Below, piece by piece: positions 40,212 to 49,886 of a DNA stretch of 64,000 nucleotides (within the stretch, counting starts at the first letter, position 1; the number at the start of each line of letters is the position of its first letter). The stretch comes from Methylotenera sp. (lineage in GTDB: Bacteria; Pseudomonadota; Gammaproteobacteria; Burkholderiales; Methylophilaceae). The translations under genes and the position numbers were made by a program. A model generated the notes under the pieces. The model was given only the letters and a program-made list of their open reading frames with translations. It was not told the DNA's origin and searched no databases. Location: contig JAKFVD010000005.1 in assembly GCA_021732365.1 (NCBI GenBank), positions 1-64,000 on the forward strand, in the 5' to 3' direction.

Positions 40212-41471
40212 ATGCAGCTTTATACAATTGGTGTGAATCACACCACTGCCCCTATCTCAATCCGCGAGCATGTTGCTTTTAATAGCGATATTTTGCATCA
40301 CGCATTAAGCGATTTAACCGCACACAATGTGGCGGAAGCAGCTATTTTGTCTACTTGTAATCGCACCGAAATCTATGTGCAATCGACAAACCCAGAGCCA
40401 GTGGTGAATTGGCTGGCGCAATATCACCGTTTAGATTTCAATCATATTCAGCCTTATACCTACACATTAAGTAATCAAGAAGCGGTCAAGCATGCGTTCC
40501 GCGTGGCATCTGGCTTAGACAGCATGGTACTGGGCGAGCCGCAAATTTTGGGTCAATTCAAGCAATCGGTAAAGGTGGCGCAAGACGCAGGTACTTTGGG
40601 CACGCTGTTACATAAACTGTTTCAGCGCACATTTGAAGTGGCTAAAGAAGTACGCACCAATACTGATATTGGCGGCAGTTCAATATCGATGGCGGCAGCC
40701 GCGGTTAAATTGGCGCAGCGCATTTTTGGTGATATTAAAAATCAAAAAATACTATTGATTGGCGCAGGCGAAATGATTGAGCTATGTGCTGACCATTTTG
40801 CGGCACAAAAACCTAAATCCATGACAGTTGCCAACCGCAGCATAGAACGAGGCGAGCTATTAGCCGCAAAAATCAACGCGCAAATGGTAAATGCAGAGGC
40901 GATTTTGTTGAATGATTTGCCAGCACGTTTTGCTGAATTTGATATTGTGATTACCAGCACCGCCAGTCAGTTGCCGATTGTCGGTTTGGGCATGGTAGAG
41001 CGTGCCATTAAAGCGCGCCGCCATCGTCCGATTTTCATGGTCGATTTAGCCGTGCCGCGCGATATTGAACCAGAAGTGGCGCAATTAGATGACGTGTTTT
41101 TGTATACAGTGGACGATTTAGCGCAAGTGGTGAACGATGGTATGGAAAACCGCCAAACCGCGGCGATTGATGCCGAAATGATTGTGGCGGCGCGCGTTGA
41201 AGGCTTTATGCAATGGCTAAAAAAACGCGATGCCGTGCCCACCATTAAAGCCTTACGCGACCAAGCTGAAGCGGTGCGCATCAATGAATTAGAAAAAGCG
41301 CTCAAGCTAATTCAAAAAGGCGAGAATCCTGCGATTGTGTTGGACATGTTAAGCAATGCGCTGACCAATAAATTTTTGCATGCACCCAGCCACGCGCTTA
41401 ATACTGCGCATGGCGACGAACACGCCAGATTAGAACAATTATTACGTCAGTTGTACCATATTAAAAATTAA
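40212..41471 (+). CDS. hemA: Glutamyl-tRNA reductase
   Basis: First enzyme of the C5 haem pathway, reducing Glu-tRNA to glutamate-1-semialdehyde. 419 residues. Catalytic Cys49 in STCNRTEIY, preceded by [36 protein letters not shown] domain [17 protein letters not shown]. Followed 40 bases later by prfA, a widely conserved pair. Confidence 0.97.
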   Translation: MQLYTIGVNHTTAPISIREHVAFNSDILHHALSDLTAHNVAEAAILSTCNRTEIYVQSTNPEPVVNWLAQYHRLDFNHIQPYTYTLSNQEAVKHAFRVASGLDSMVLGEPQILGQFKQSVKVAQDAGTLGTLLHKLFQRTFEVAKEVRTNTDIGGSSISMAAAAVKLAQRIFGDIKNQKILLIGAGEMIELCADHFAAQKPKSMTVANRSIERGELLAAKINAQMVNAEAILLNDLPARFAEFDIVITSTASQLPIVGLGMVERAIKARRHRPIFMVDLAVPRDIEPEVAQLDDVFLYTVDDLAQVVNDGMENRQTAAIDAEMIVAARVEGFMQWLKKRDAVPTIKALRDQAEAVRINELEKALKLIQKGENPAIVLDMLSNALTNKFLHAPSHALNTAHGDEHARLEQLLRQLYHIKN

Positions 41472-41511
41472 TACTTAACACTTAAAAACACCCTAAAAAA
41501 AGAATCCCAGC

Positions 41512-42594
41512 ATGAAACCCAGCATGATTAGAAAGCTCGCTACTTTAAGCGAGCGTTTAGAAGAATTAAACCGCCTGATGAGCTCTGAGGGCGTCACCAA
41601 TAATATGGATAATTACCGCAAAATTACCCAAGAGCACGCTGAAATTACGCCAATTGTTGAGCAATATCATTTGTTTGAAAAAGCCGAAGCCGATATCAAA
41701 GAAGCCCAAAGCATGTTGAGCGACCCTGACATGAAAGAATTTGCGCAAGAAGAAATCGAAAATGGCAAAGCAACGCTAGAAAAAGTAGAGCTGGATCTAC
41801 AAAAACTATTGTTACCAAAAGACCCTAACGACGATAAAAATATCTTCTTAGAAATTCGCGCAGGCACGGGTGGCGATGAATCTGGGCTATTTTGTGGAGA
41901 TTTATACCGTATGTATAGCCGCTATGCCGACCGCCAGAAATGGAAAGTCGAGATTATGTCGGCCAACGAATCAGAAGTAGGTGGTTACAAAGAAATTATC
42001 GCCAAAATTGAAGGCTACGGCGCGTACTCTAAAATGAAATTTGAATCTGGCGTGCACCGCGTACAGCGTGTGCCAGATACAGAAACGCAAGGCCGTATCC
42101 ATACAAGCGCCTGTACAGTAGCTGTACTGGCAGAAGCAGATGAAATCAACGATACCATTATCAACCCTGCCGATATTCGTATTGATACTTACAGGGCATC
42201 AGGCGCAGGCGGTCAGCATATTAATAAAACTGATTCTGCTGTGCGTATTACACATGCACCGACTGGAATCGTCGTGGAATGTCAAGAAGGGCGAAGTCAA
42301 CATGCCAATAAAGCGCAAGCCTTGGCGGTTTTAGCGGCACGTATTAAATCTAAACAGGTGGATGAACAAAACAGCAAAATCGCCAGTGAGCGTAAAAGTT
42401 TGATTGGCAGTGGCGACCGCTCTGAGCGTATTCGAACCTACAATTACCCGCAAGGCCGCATCACCGACCATCGCATCAATCTCACCTTATATAAAATTGA
42501 CGCGATTACCGAAGGCGATATGGATGAGCTAATTGGCGCGTTATCAGCCGAACATCAGGCGGATTTATTGGCTAGTTTGGGTGAAGATAATTAA
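41512..42594 (+). CDS. prfA: Peptide chain release factor 1
   Basis: Terminates translation at UAA and UAG. 360 residues. Codon-reading PxT motif is in [18 protein letters not shown] and the peptidyl-tRNA hydrolysis motif GGQ in [18 protein letters not shown]; its Gln is the expected PrmC target. Convergent with ntrC. Confidence 0.98.
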   Translation: MKPSMIRKLATLSERLEELNRLMSSEGVTNNMDNYRKITQEHAEITPIVEQYHLFEKAEADIKEAQSMLSDPDMKEFAQEEIENGKATLEKVELDLQKLLLPKDPNDDKNIFLEIRAGTGGDESGLFCGDLYRMYSRYADRQKWKVEIMSANESEVGGYKEIIAKIEGYGAYSKMKFESGVHRVQRVPDTETQGRIHTSACTVAVLAEADEINDTIINPADIRIDTYRASGAGGQHINKTDSAVRITHAPTGIVVECQEGRSQHANKAQALAVLAARIKSKQVDEQNSKIASERKSLIGSGDRSERIRTYNYPQGRITDHRINLTLYKIDAITEGDMDELIGALSAEHQADLLASLGEDN

Positions 42595-42618
42595 CATGCG
42601 TAACAGTTGAAACGGATA

Positions 42619-44007
42619 TTACTCTTTAATATCCAATTCTTGAATCTTCCGCGTTAACGTATTTCTTCCCATCCCCAACTGATTAGCCGCTTCAATACGG
42701 CGGCCATCGGTATGTTGCAGGGCTTTCACAATCATCACACGTTCAAAATCTTTGGTGCGCGCTTCTAACACGTTTTGTTCGCCGCGATTTAGTGCATCGG
42801 ACACTTCTTGCGCCAGCGCTTCTTGCCAAGAATTAGCAGTAATGGTTTTGCTAGTGTCTTCTTTCAATTCTGGCGGCAAATCTACCACATCTACATTTTG
42901 CCCAGGCGCCATCACGGTTAGCCAATGACATACGTTTTCTAGCTGGCGTACGTTACCGCTCCAATTCACAGCGGTTAAGTAGCGCAATGCGGCGGCGGAT
43001 AATTGTTTTGGTTCTACACCTAACTGGATCGCGCTTTGCGCTAAAAAGTGTTTGGTTAAATGTGGAATATCTTCGCGTCGTTCGCGTAACGGTGGTAAAC
43101 GCAGACGAATGACGTTTAAGCGATGAAATAAATCTTCGCGGAACAGGCCTAATTTAACGCGCTCTTCTAAATCTTGGTGAGTGGCGGCAATCACACGTAC
43201 GTTGACTTTAATGGGTTGATGACCGCCTACGCGGTAAAATTGCCCGTCACTTAGCACACGTAAAAGTCGCGTTTGTAAATCGGCTGGCATATCGCCAATT
43301 TCATCCAAAAACAAAGTCCCATTATCGGCTTGCTCAAAACGCCCACGTCTCGCTGCGGCTGCGCCCGTAAACGCACCACGCTCATGACCGAACAATTCAG
43401 ACTCTAGTAAATCTTTTGGAATCGCTGCTGTATTGATGGCAATAAATGGTTTTTCTGCGCGCGGGCTGTGTTTGTGCAATGCGCTGGCGACTAGCTCTTT
43501 ACCACTGCCCGATTCGCCGTTAATTAGCACGGTTGCATGCGAACGACTTAACCGACCAATTGCACGAAAAACTTCTTGCATGGCGGGTGCTTGGCCGATA
43601 ATTTCAGGCGTTTCTTCTAGCACCACATTATCAACTGCTTGGCGCATACTTTCTTCAACCGCGCGCTTAATCACATCAATCGCTTGGTCTACATCAAATG
43701 GTTTTGCAAGATACTCAAATGCGCCACCTTGAAAAGCGGCAACTGCACTTTCTAAATCCGAATAAGCCGTCATGATAATCACAGGAATATCAGGATGGCG
43801 TTGTTTGATTTCAGCCAAAAACTCTAAACCAGAACCGTTTGGCATGCGAATATCGCTGACAACAACTTGCGGTTGCTCACGATTCAGCGCATTGAGCGCC
43901 TCAGCGACTGAAGAGAACGTTTTAAACTCTAAATCGGTGCGCGCTAGTGCTTTTTCAAACACCCAGCGAATCGATTTGTCATCATCTAAAATCCAAATTG
44001 GTTTCAT
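42619..44007 (-). CDS. glnG: Nitrogen regulator NtrC (NR(I))
   Basis: Sigma-54-dependent activator of nitrogen-limitation genes. 462 residues: receiver domain with phospho-acceptor Asp in VVVSDIRMPNGSG; AAA+ domain with Walker A GESGSGKEL, the sigma-54-contacting GAFTGA and Walker B GTLFLDEIGDMP; C-terminal Fis-type helix-turn-helix (RRIEAANQLGMGRNTLTRKI). Paired with the upstream ntrB; a likely target, glnA, is 2 kb away. Confidence 0.97.
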   Translation of the reverse strand: MKPIWILDDDKSIRWVFEKALARTDLEFKTFSSVAEALNALNREQPQVVVSDIRMPNGSGLEFLAEIKQRHPDIPVIIMTAYSDLESAVAAFQGGAFEYLAKPFDVDQAIDVIKRAVEESMRQAVDNVVLEETPEIIGQAPAMQEVFRAIGRLSRSHATVLINGESGSGKELVASALHKHSPRAEKPFIAINTAAIPKDLLESELFGHERGAFTGAAAARRGRFEQADNGTLFLDEIGDMPADLQTRLLRVLSDGQFYRVGGHQPIKVNVRVIAATHQDLEERVKLGLFREDLFHRLNVIRLRLPPLRERREDIPHLTKHFLAQSAIQLGVEPKQLSAAALRYLTAVNWSGNVRQLENVCHWLTVMAPGQNVDVVDLPPELKEDTSKTITANSWQEALAQEVSDALNRGEQNVLEARTKDFERVMIVKALQHTDGRRIEAANQLGMGRNTLTRKIQELDIKE

Positions 44008-44064
44008 ATTATTCTCATTAATACATCAAATTAATTGCATTATTTGGTTGTTACTTAACCACTA

Positions 44065-45159
44065 TTATTGCTGAATAATCGCGTGCTTCATCACAGTCGT
44101 TTCAACAGGCAATAATATGGTGAAACAGGTTTTACCAGGCTGACTGGCGCAATCAATCATGCCATGGTGTTGTGTGACAAAGGTTTGTGCTAAAGCAAGG
44201 CCCAAGCCACTGCCACCTTCGCGACCAGTCACTAATGGGTAAAAAATCTTATCGCGAATATCGGCAGGAATGCCAGGCCCATTGTCAATAATTTGTAACT
44301 TAATGGCAACGCGATAACGTTTTTTTGCCAGCGTTACTTGACGTTCTGCGCGCGTTCTTAAAATGACTTCTGCATTGGCAGTGCCGTTTGATTGCATCGC
44401 TTGCACCGCATTGCGCGCGATATTCAGTACAGTCTGTATCAACTTTTCGCGGTCACCAATTAAATCTGGCAAGCTGGTATCGTAATCACGGCGCACTTTG
44501 ATATTGTTGGGCGATTCGGCCAGCAATAGGCTGCGTACTCGCTCCAATACTTCATGAATATTGGTCGGCTCATATTTCGGCACACGATGCGGCACCAAAA
44601 GCCTATCCATTAAGCTTTGCAGTCTATCGGCTTCTTTAATAATGACTTGCGTATATTCGCGCAAACTGGGGTTGGGAAGCTCGTGTTCCAATAATTGCGC
44701 CGCGCCGCGCAGGCCACCCAAAGGGTTGCGGATTTCATGTGCCAAATTGCGCAACAATTCTGAGTTGGCTTGTTGTTGAATTAACATGCGCTCTTCGCGT
44801 GCGATGCGCAATTGTTGGTCCATTTGTTGAAACTCAAGTAGCAGACAAGCTTTGCTCATTTCAACAGGTGTTACTGTGCAAGTGACAGCGAAAGATTGCT
44901 GGCGCACGGTGGTAATTGCAAATTCATGCTCGCGATATGGGCTATCATTTTTAAGTGCGTTATCTATTGCAATCTGCAAAATTTCGCAATTTAAAAAAAC
45001 CTCTGATAAGTGGCTACCAGATATTTGTGTAGCGCTTAAAGCAAATAAAACTTCAGCGCTGGGGTTGGCATAAACTACTTGGTTGGATTGGTTAAGTAGC
45101 ATCACCGCAGTGGCGAGATGCTCTAAACCTGAAAAACCTGAGGGAACGTTATGAACCAT
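44065..45159 (-). CDS. glnL: Nitrogen sensor kinase NtrB (NR(II))
   Basis: Soluble histidine kinase/phosphatase controlling NtrC in response to PII. 364 residues without membrane segments: PAS domain (about 10-115), HisKA box with His in LRNLAHEIRNPLGGLRGAAQ, and HATPase domain (NIARNAVQAMQ, IIDNGPGIPADIRDKIFYPLVTGREGGSGLGLALAQ). 57 bases upstream of ntrC. Confidence 0.96.
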   Translation of the reverse strand: MVHNVPSGFSGLEHLATAVMLLNQSNQVVYANPSAEVLFALSATQISGSHLSEVFLNCEILQIAIDNALKNDSPYREHEFAITTVRQQSFAVTCTVTPVEMSKACLLLEFQQMDQQLRIAREERMLIQQQANSELLRNLAHEIRNPLGGLRGAAQLLEHELPNPSLREYTQVIIKEADRLQSLMDRLLVPHRVPKYEPTNIHEVLERVRSLLLAESPNNIKVRRDYDTSLPDLIGDREKLIQTVLNIARNAVQAMQSNGTANAEVILRTRAERQVTLAKKRYRVAIKLQIIDNGPGIPADIRDKIFYPLVTGREGGSGLGLALAQTFVTQHHGMIDCASQPGKTCFTILLPVETTVMKHAIIQQ

Positions 45160-45237
45160 GGCTTAAATACTACAGCAATAAAATAATTGCTTGTATATAA
45201 GCAAGACACAAGCCAGCTTTAATGCTTGCGTAAAAGA

Positions 45238-45768
45238 TTAATTATTCGCGCCAATTTCTTTGGTTAGCAAGTCAATATTACGTTGATGTGCATCAACATC
45301 GGCCTGCAAAGTACCCATTTTTTCTTGAAATTTAGCGACGTTACGAAAGGTTGACGTTGTGCCATTTGCATTCTTTTTTTGATAAACCTCAGGCTTAGAC
45401 TCACCCTCAATAAATGCTTCTTTTGCTTTGGCAAGCGCTTGCTTTTCCGCCTCTAATTCAGATATTAAAACCTCTTTACGTTTGGCGTCACGCAGATTCT
45501 GCGTGCCAGAATCTACTTTTGGAAAACTTGTTGGTGTTGCTGTTTTAGCTTGTGGTGCGCGATTAGCTTCGCGGCTAGCTGCGCTGTTGTCGCCACCGAA
45601 ATTAGTGTCTGCAGGCTCTAAATCTAGTTTTTTTGCGCCTTTAAGTTTCACGTTGGAATAGGTGACTCGGCCTTCTGCATCGACATGTTTATAAATTTCA
45701 GCATGCACTAAAGCAGGCACAATTAATGTAAATAATAGGGCGCTTAAAAATGTTAATTGTTTATTCAT
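45238..45768 (-). CDS. DUF4124-domain secreted protein
   Basis: Function unknown. 176 residues: signal peptide (about 1-23, ending ALVHA), DUF4124 segment EIYKHVDAEGRVTYSNVKLKG, a polar linker, then a Lys/Glu/Ala-rich probable coiled coil (about 85-176). Same layout as the protein at 6954. It lies between glnA and ntrB, an arrangement that may simply be conserved synteny. Confidence 0.8.
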   Translation of the reverse strand: MNKQLTFLSALLFTLIVPALVHAEIYKHVDAEGRVTYSNVKLKGAKKLDLEPADTNFGGDNSAASREANRAPQAKTATPTSFPKVDSGTQNLRDAKRKEVLISELEAEKQALAKAKEAFIEGESKPEVYQKKNANGTTSTFRNVAKFQEKMGTLQADVDAHQRNIDLLTKEIGANN

Positions 45769-45889
45769 AGCAATAGTTTAGATGAGACTGTTACAGTTAG
45801 CAACGAAGTATTTGTTATTCTGGTTGACGGGAATAGATTGAAGCAAATGATGTCATATTCATGCAATTAAATGAAGAATGACATGAAAT

Positions 45890-45919
45890 AAAAAAGGGCA
45901 GCTTGCGCTGCCCTTTTTT
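45890..45919. terminator. Terminator after glnA
   Basis: A 13-bp stem AAAAAAGGGCAGC / GCTGCCCTTTTTT with loop TTGC, 22 bases beyond the glnA stop. The T run on the minus strand fits a strong rho-independent terminator for glnA; the symmetric A/T ends would allow it to work both ways. Confidence 0.9.
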
Positions 45920-45941
45920 GGTGCAAAAAACTAGTTAAGTC

Positions 45942-47351
45942 TTAGCAGCTATAGTACAAACCAAACTCAACTGGGTGTGGAGTTTGACGTAACTTAGTCA
46001 CTTCTTCCATTTTCAATGCAATATAAGCATCAATCCAGTCATCAGAGAATACGCCGCCACGGGTTAAGAACTCGCGGTCTTTATCTAAATAATCAAGCGC
46101 TTGTTCTAATGAAGAACATACGGTTGGAATCAATGCATCTTCTTCTGGTGGAAGATGGTACAAGTCTTTAGTTGCTGGCTCACCTGGGTGAATCTTGTTT
46201 TGTACGCCATCTAAACCTGCCATTAGCAATGCTGAGAATGCCAAGTATGGGTTAGCAATTGGATCTGGGAAACGCGCTTCAACACGACGTGCTTTTTCAC
46301 CATGTACGAATGGAATACGAATCGCTGCAGAGCGGTTTTTAGCAGAGTAAGCCAATTTTACCGGTGCTTCGTAATGTGGTACTAAACGTTTATATGAGTT
46401 AGTGCCTGGGTTAGTAATCGCGTTTAATGCACGGGCATGTTTGATAATGCCGCCGATGTAATATAAAGCAAACTCGCTCAGGCCAGCATAGCCGTCGCCT
46501 GCAAACAGGTTTTTGCCATCTTTCCATACAGATTGGTGAACGTGCATACCAGAACCGTTATCGCCAAACATTGGTTTAGGCATAAATGTCGCTGTCTTGC
46601 CGTATGCGTGTGCTGTATTTAATACCACGTATTTAAGGATTTGAGTCCAGTCAGCACGTTGTGTCAATGTGGCAAATTTAGTACCGATTTCGCATTGGCC
46701 AGCCGTTGCAACTTCATGGTGATGCACTTCAACAGGCACGCCCATCGCTTCTAGTGTTAAGCACATGGCAGAACGAACGTCTTGTAATGAATCGACTGGT
46801 GGAACTGGGAAGTAACCGCCTTTAACCGCTGGACGGTGGCCTGTGTTGCCGCCTTCGAATTTCTCGCTTGAAGACCAAGCAGCTTCTTCTGAATTGATTT
46901 TTACAGAGCTGCCGTGCATATCTACAGACCAGTTGATTGAATCAAAAATGAAGAATTCTGGCTCAGGACCAAAATAAGCAGTATCACCTAAACCACTGGC
47001 TTTTAAGTAAGCTTCAGCGCGTTTTGCTAGTGAACGTGGGTCACGGTCGTAACCTTTGCCGTCTGTTGGGTCAACCACGTCACACGTTAAAATCAATGTT
47101 GGTTCGTCCATAAATGGATCGATGTTTGCTGTTGATGCATCCGGCATTAATTGCATGTCAGAGGCTTGAATGCCTTTCCAACCAGCGATTGAAGAGCCAT
47201 CAAACGCATGGCCTTCAGTAAATTTTGATTCATCAAACGCTGAAACAGGCACAGTTACGTGCTGTTCTTTACCACGCGTATCGGTAAAACGAAAATCAAC
47301 AAATTTGATGTCGTTTTCTTTTACCATTTTCATTACATTTGCAACTGACAT
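45942..47351 (-). CDS. glnA: Glutamine synthetase, type I
   Basis: Main ammonium-assimilating enzyme. 469 residues, the GSI-beta dodecamer type. Signatures: [26 protein letters not shown] region, [30 protein letters not shown], and the adenylylation Tyr in [13 protein letters not shown], so covalent regulation by GlnE is expected. GGAGAG ribosome site. Preceded by sigma-54/NtrC signals. Confidence 0.98.
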   Translation of the reverse strand: MSVANVMKMVKENDIKFVDFRFTDTRGKEQHVTVPVSAFDESKFTEGHAFDGSSIAGWKGIQASDMQLMPDASTANIDPFMDEPTLILTCDVVDPTDGKGYDRDPRSLAKRAEAYLKASGLGDTAYFGPEPEFFIFDSINWSVDMHGSSVKINSEEAAWSSSEKFEGGNTGHRPAVKGGYFPVPPVDSLQDVRSAMCLTLEAMGVPVEVHHHEVATAGQCEIGTKFATLTQRADWTQILKYVVLNTAHAYGKTATFMPKPMFGDNGSGMHVHQSVWKDGKNLFAGDGYAGLSEFALYYIGGIIKHARALNAITNPGTNSYKRLVPHYEAPVKLAYSAKNRSAAIRIPFVHGEKARRVEARFPDPIANPYLAFSALLMAGLDGVQNKIHPGEPATKDLYHLPPEEDALIPTVCSSLEQALDYLDKDREFLTRGGVFSDDWIDAYIALKMEEVTKLRQTPHPVEFGLYYSC

Positions 47352-47478
47352 TGATCTCTCCTAGATTCTAAATGGCGGACTTTAATTGATGCGTAACGAT
47401 TAGTAATTCGTTGAGTAAATTGTATGGCGCAAAATGACGGAAATATTTGCACACAAACTTTTAACAAGTTATTTTAGC

Positions 47479-47493
47479 AGGAACTGTGCCAGC
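47479..47493 (-). promoter_or_regulatory. glnA: Sigma-54 promoter of glnA
   Basis: Read on the minus strand the site is TGGCAC-AGTTC-CTGC, matching the -24/-12 consensus TGGCAC-N5-TTGC with one mismatch and the invariant GG and GC doublets at the required 10-base spacing. It lies about 130 bases upstream of the glnA start, giving a leader of about 115 bases. Confidence 0.75.
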
Positions 47494-47551
47494 TAAAAAT
47501 AGAAAAAAGAGGCTTTGTGGCATTCACTTAGCAAATAAGCATAAAATGTAG

Positions 47552-47598
47552 CGCACATTTATTGGGCATATAAAGTAATTTTGCACTATTTTGGTGCT
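47552..47598. promoter_or_regulatory. Two NtrC-type enhancer sites upstream of glnA
   Basis: The stronger site (47582-47598, TGCACTATTTTGGTGCT) closely matches the NtrC palindrome TGCACC-N5-GGTGCA. A weaker one (47552-47568, CGCACATTTATTGGGCA) lies 30 bases nearer the promoter, about three helical turns centre to centre, suited to cooperative binding. They sit about 70-110 bases upstream of the sigma-54 promoter, typical of enhancers. They are also just upstream of the rhodanese gene on the other strand. Confidence 0.65.
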
Positions 47599-47693
47599 AA
47601 ATAATTACCAGCAAAAGTACGGCCCAAACCATGGGGTTGTCATTTAGTTTTTCGCGTTATAATTTATTCAAAATGATTTAGTTGGAGATTGGA

Positions 47694-48143
47694 ATGCAAT
47701 TATTGAGTGAGCTAATGAATAAAGCCAAACAACGCGCTTTGAGTAAATTTTTACCTTATGCTGGAGAGTTAACCCCACAAGAGGTGTTTGACTTTTTGCA
47801 GCAAGATCAAAATGCCGTACTTGTAGATGTGCGCAGTCAGGCCGAGCTGGATTTAGTTGGGCGTGTGCCAAATGCAACCCATATTGAGTGGGCATTTTAT
47901 CCAGGGATGGTGGCTAATACAGATTTTCCTGCACAATTGCAAAAGCAGGTGAGTCAAGACAAAACGATTATCTTTATGTGCCGTACTGGTGGGCGCAGCC
48001 ACAACGCTGCGCTAGTAGCGCAACAGCTGGGTTATAGCCAAGCTTACAATATGGTAGAAGGCTTTGAAGGCGAAGCAAATGAGGCAAAGCAACGTACATT
48101 GATTAATGGCTGGAAACATGCCAATTTACCGTGGACGAATTGA
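47694..48143 (+). CDS. Rhodanese-domain protein
   Basis: Single rhodanese domain, 149 residues; probable sulfurtransferase. The active-site loop is FMCRTGGRSHNAA, with the catalytic Cys, after the substrate-binding LVDVRSQAELDLVGRVPNATHIEW. Start at ATG 47694 with GGAG six bases upstream; the frame opens at a TTG four codons earlier. Four bases before aroE. Confidence 0.9.
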   Translation: MQLLSELMNKAKQRALSKFLPYAGELTPQEVFDFLQQDQNAVLVDVRSQAELDLVGRVPNATHIEWAFYPGMVANTDFPAQLQKQVSQDKTIIFMCRTGGRSHNAALVAQQLGYSQAYNMVEGFEGEANEAKQRTLINGWKHANLPWTN

Positions 48144-48146
48144 TTT

Positions 48147-48980
48147 ATGACAGATAAGTATGCTGTGATTGGGAATCCAATCGGGCACAGCAAATCGCCG
48201 ATTATTCATAAAGCATTTGCACATCAAACAGGTGAAGATATTAGTTACGAGGCGATACTGGCGCCACTAGATGGATTTGAAGTGACCGTTCAAGCATTGA
48301 TAGTGCAGGGCTATAAAGGTGTAAATGTCACGGTACCTTTTAAATTTGAGGCCTATCACTTGTTCACAACTACTAACCGTGCAATTGATGCAGGAGCTGT
48401 CAATACAATTGATTTTTCTGGCAGCCCGATTTATGGTGACAATACCGATGGGGTAGGTTTGCTAAGCGATATTCAGCAGAATTTAGGCATTACGATATCA
48501 GGTAAACGAGTGCTTCTCATAGGGGCTGGAGGGGCAGCAGAGGGCGTATTACATCCGCTACTTAATCAATCGCCTGCCAAACTGCTAATTGCTAATCGCA
48601 CGCTAGATAAAGCGCAGAACATGAAAAAGAAATTTCTGTCGAAAAACAACCCAGCATTTATATTAGAAGCAAAAACTTTAGATGGTTTAGCAGATGCGCA
48701 ATTTGATATTGTGATTAATGCTACCTCTACAGGCTTAACCGATACTGCGTTGCCGATTCCAAATAGTATCTTTGCAAAAAACTGCTTAGCTTACGACATG
48801 ATGTACGGCCGCGAAACGCCTTTTATGGCGCAGGCTAGAGTAGCAGGCGCACAGGTAGCGGATGGATTAGGCATGCTAGTGGAGCAAGCGGCAGAAGCAT
48901 TTTATATATGGCGTGGTGTAAGGCCAGAAACACAGCCTGTTATTCAGATGATTAGAGCGCTCCAAATGGAAAAATCTTAA
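48147..48980 (+). CDS. aroE: Shikimate dehydrogenase
   Basis: NADPH-dependent reduction of 3-dehydroshikimate. 277 residues. N-terminal NPIGHSKSPIIHKAF, catalytic Lys in GVNVTVPFKFEA, nucleotide-binding VLLIGAGGAAEGVL and NATSTGL. In a run rhodanese-aroE-mtgA with almost no spacing. Confidence 0.96.
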   Translation: MTDKYAVIGNPIGHSKSPIIHKAFAHQTGEDISYEAILAPLDGFEVTVQALIVQGYKGVNVTVPFKFEAYHLFTTTNRAIDAGAVNTIDFSGSPIYGDNTDGVGLLSDIQQNLGITISGKRVLLIGAGGAAEGVLHPLLNQSPAKLLIANRTLDKAQNMKKKFLSKNNPAFILEAKTLDGLADAQFDIVINATSTGLTDTALPIPNSIFAKNCLAYDMMYGRETPFMAQARVAGAQVADGLGMLVEQAAEAFYIWRGVRPETQPVIQMIRALQMEKS

Positions 48981-49715
48981 GTGCTACGCTGGCTATTTAA
49001 TAGCAAACCTAATGCAAGGCCACTTGGCTTTTGGGGATATTTCAATCGCGTAACCGTCTTATTTTTAACCTGGCTGGTTTTATATCAACTATGGATTTTT
49101 TTGCATATTTGCTGGTGGATAAAGTTTAATCCAAGCTCAACCGCGTTTATGGAAGACAGGCTTGCGATTATTCAGCAAACTCAGCCAAATGCAGAGTTAA
49201 AGCATAAATGGGTGGATTATGAAAAAATATCCACGCACCTCAAACGCGCCGTAATCGCCAGTGAAGATGCTAAATTTAAGCAGCACGAGGGTTTCGATTG
49301 GGAAAGTATTGAAAAGGCTTTCGATAAAAATATAAAAAAAGGCAAAATTGTGGGTGGTGGATCGACTATTAGCCAGCAGCTTGCCAAAAATTTATTTTTA
49401 TCTAGCGGCCGCACACCCTGGCGCAAAGCAGAAGAAGCCGCTATCACGTTCATGCTAGAAAAAATGCTCACTAAACGCCGTATTTTAGAAATTTACTTAA
49501 ATATGATTGAGTGGGGCAATGGCGTATTTGGGGCAGAAGCTGCCGCTAAACATTACTTTAAAACGACAGCAAAAGGCTTAGGCAAAACGCAGGCTGCAAA
49601 ACTAGCTGCGATGATTCCCAATCCACGTTTTTATGATGACCACCGAAACACACGTTATTTAAACCGACGCACCGCAACGATACAGGCTAGAATGCGGCTA
49701 GTAGATATTCCATAG
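48981..49715 (+). CDS. mtgA: Monofunctional peptidoglycan transglycosylase
   Basis: Polymerises lipid II into glycan strands. 244 residues. One membrane helix (about 24-45), then a GT51 domain: catalytic Glu in ASEDAKFKQHEGFD, GGGSTISQQLAKNLFL, RRILEIYLNMIEWG. It starts with GTG directly after the aroE stop. Confidence 0.95.
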   Translation: MLRWLFNSKPNARPLGFWGYFNRVTVLFLTWLVLYQLWIFLHICWWIKFNPSSTAFMEDRLAIIQQTQPNAELKHKWVDYEKISTHLKRAVIASEDAKFKQHEGFDWESIEKAFDKNIKKGKIVGGGSTISQQLAKNLFLSSGRTPWRKAEEAAITFMLEKMLTKRRILEIYLNMIEWGNGVFGAEAAAKHYFKTTAKGLGKTQAAKLAAMIPNPRFYDDHRNTRYLNRRTATIQARMRLVDIP

Positions 49716-49886
49716 AAGCGGTTTGTAATGCTTTAAAAATAGTGATTATCTACAATTAACTTGGCGCAAACGTAAGATTAGGAAAAGTGATGTCAATCGT
49801 GTATTGTTTTTTTAGTAACAAGTTTTGATGTAGGTTTGTATTGGTAAATTAGTCTCCAACTTAGTATTTTCGATTAAGGTAATTTC

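Noticed and set aside
31914-41485. Short string ACTTAACACTT in several intergenic places (31914, 39103, 41472)
   Set aside because: Only about 11 bases, AT-rich, with no constant distance to starts or stops; probably chance or stop-codon-rich spacer composition.
47516-47535. Sigma-54-like TGGCAT...TAGC on the plus strand toward the rhodanese gene
   Set aside because: Two mismatches at important positions and the distance to the gene is about 160 bases; the minus-strand site for glnA is much better.
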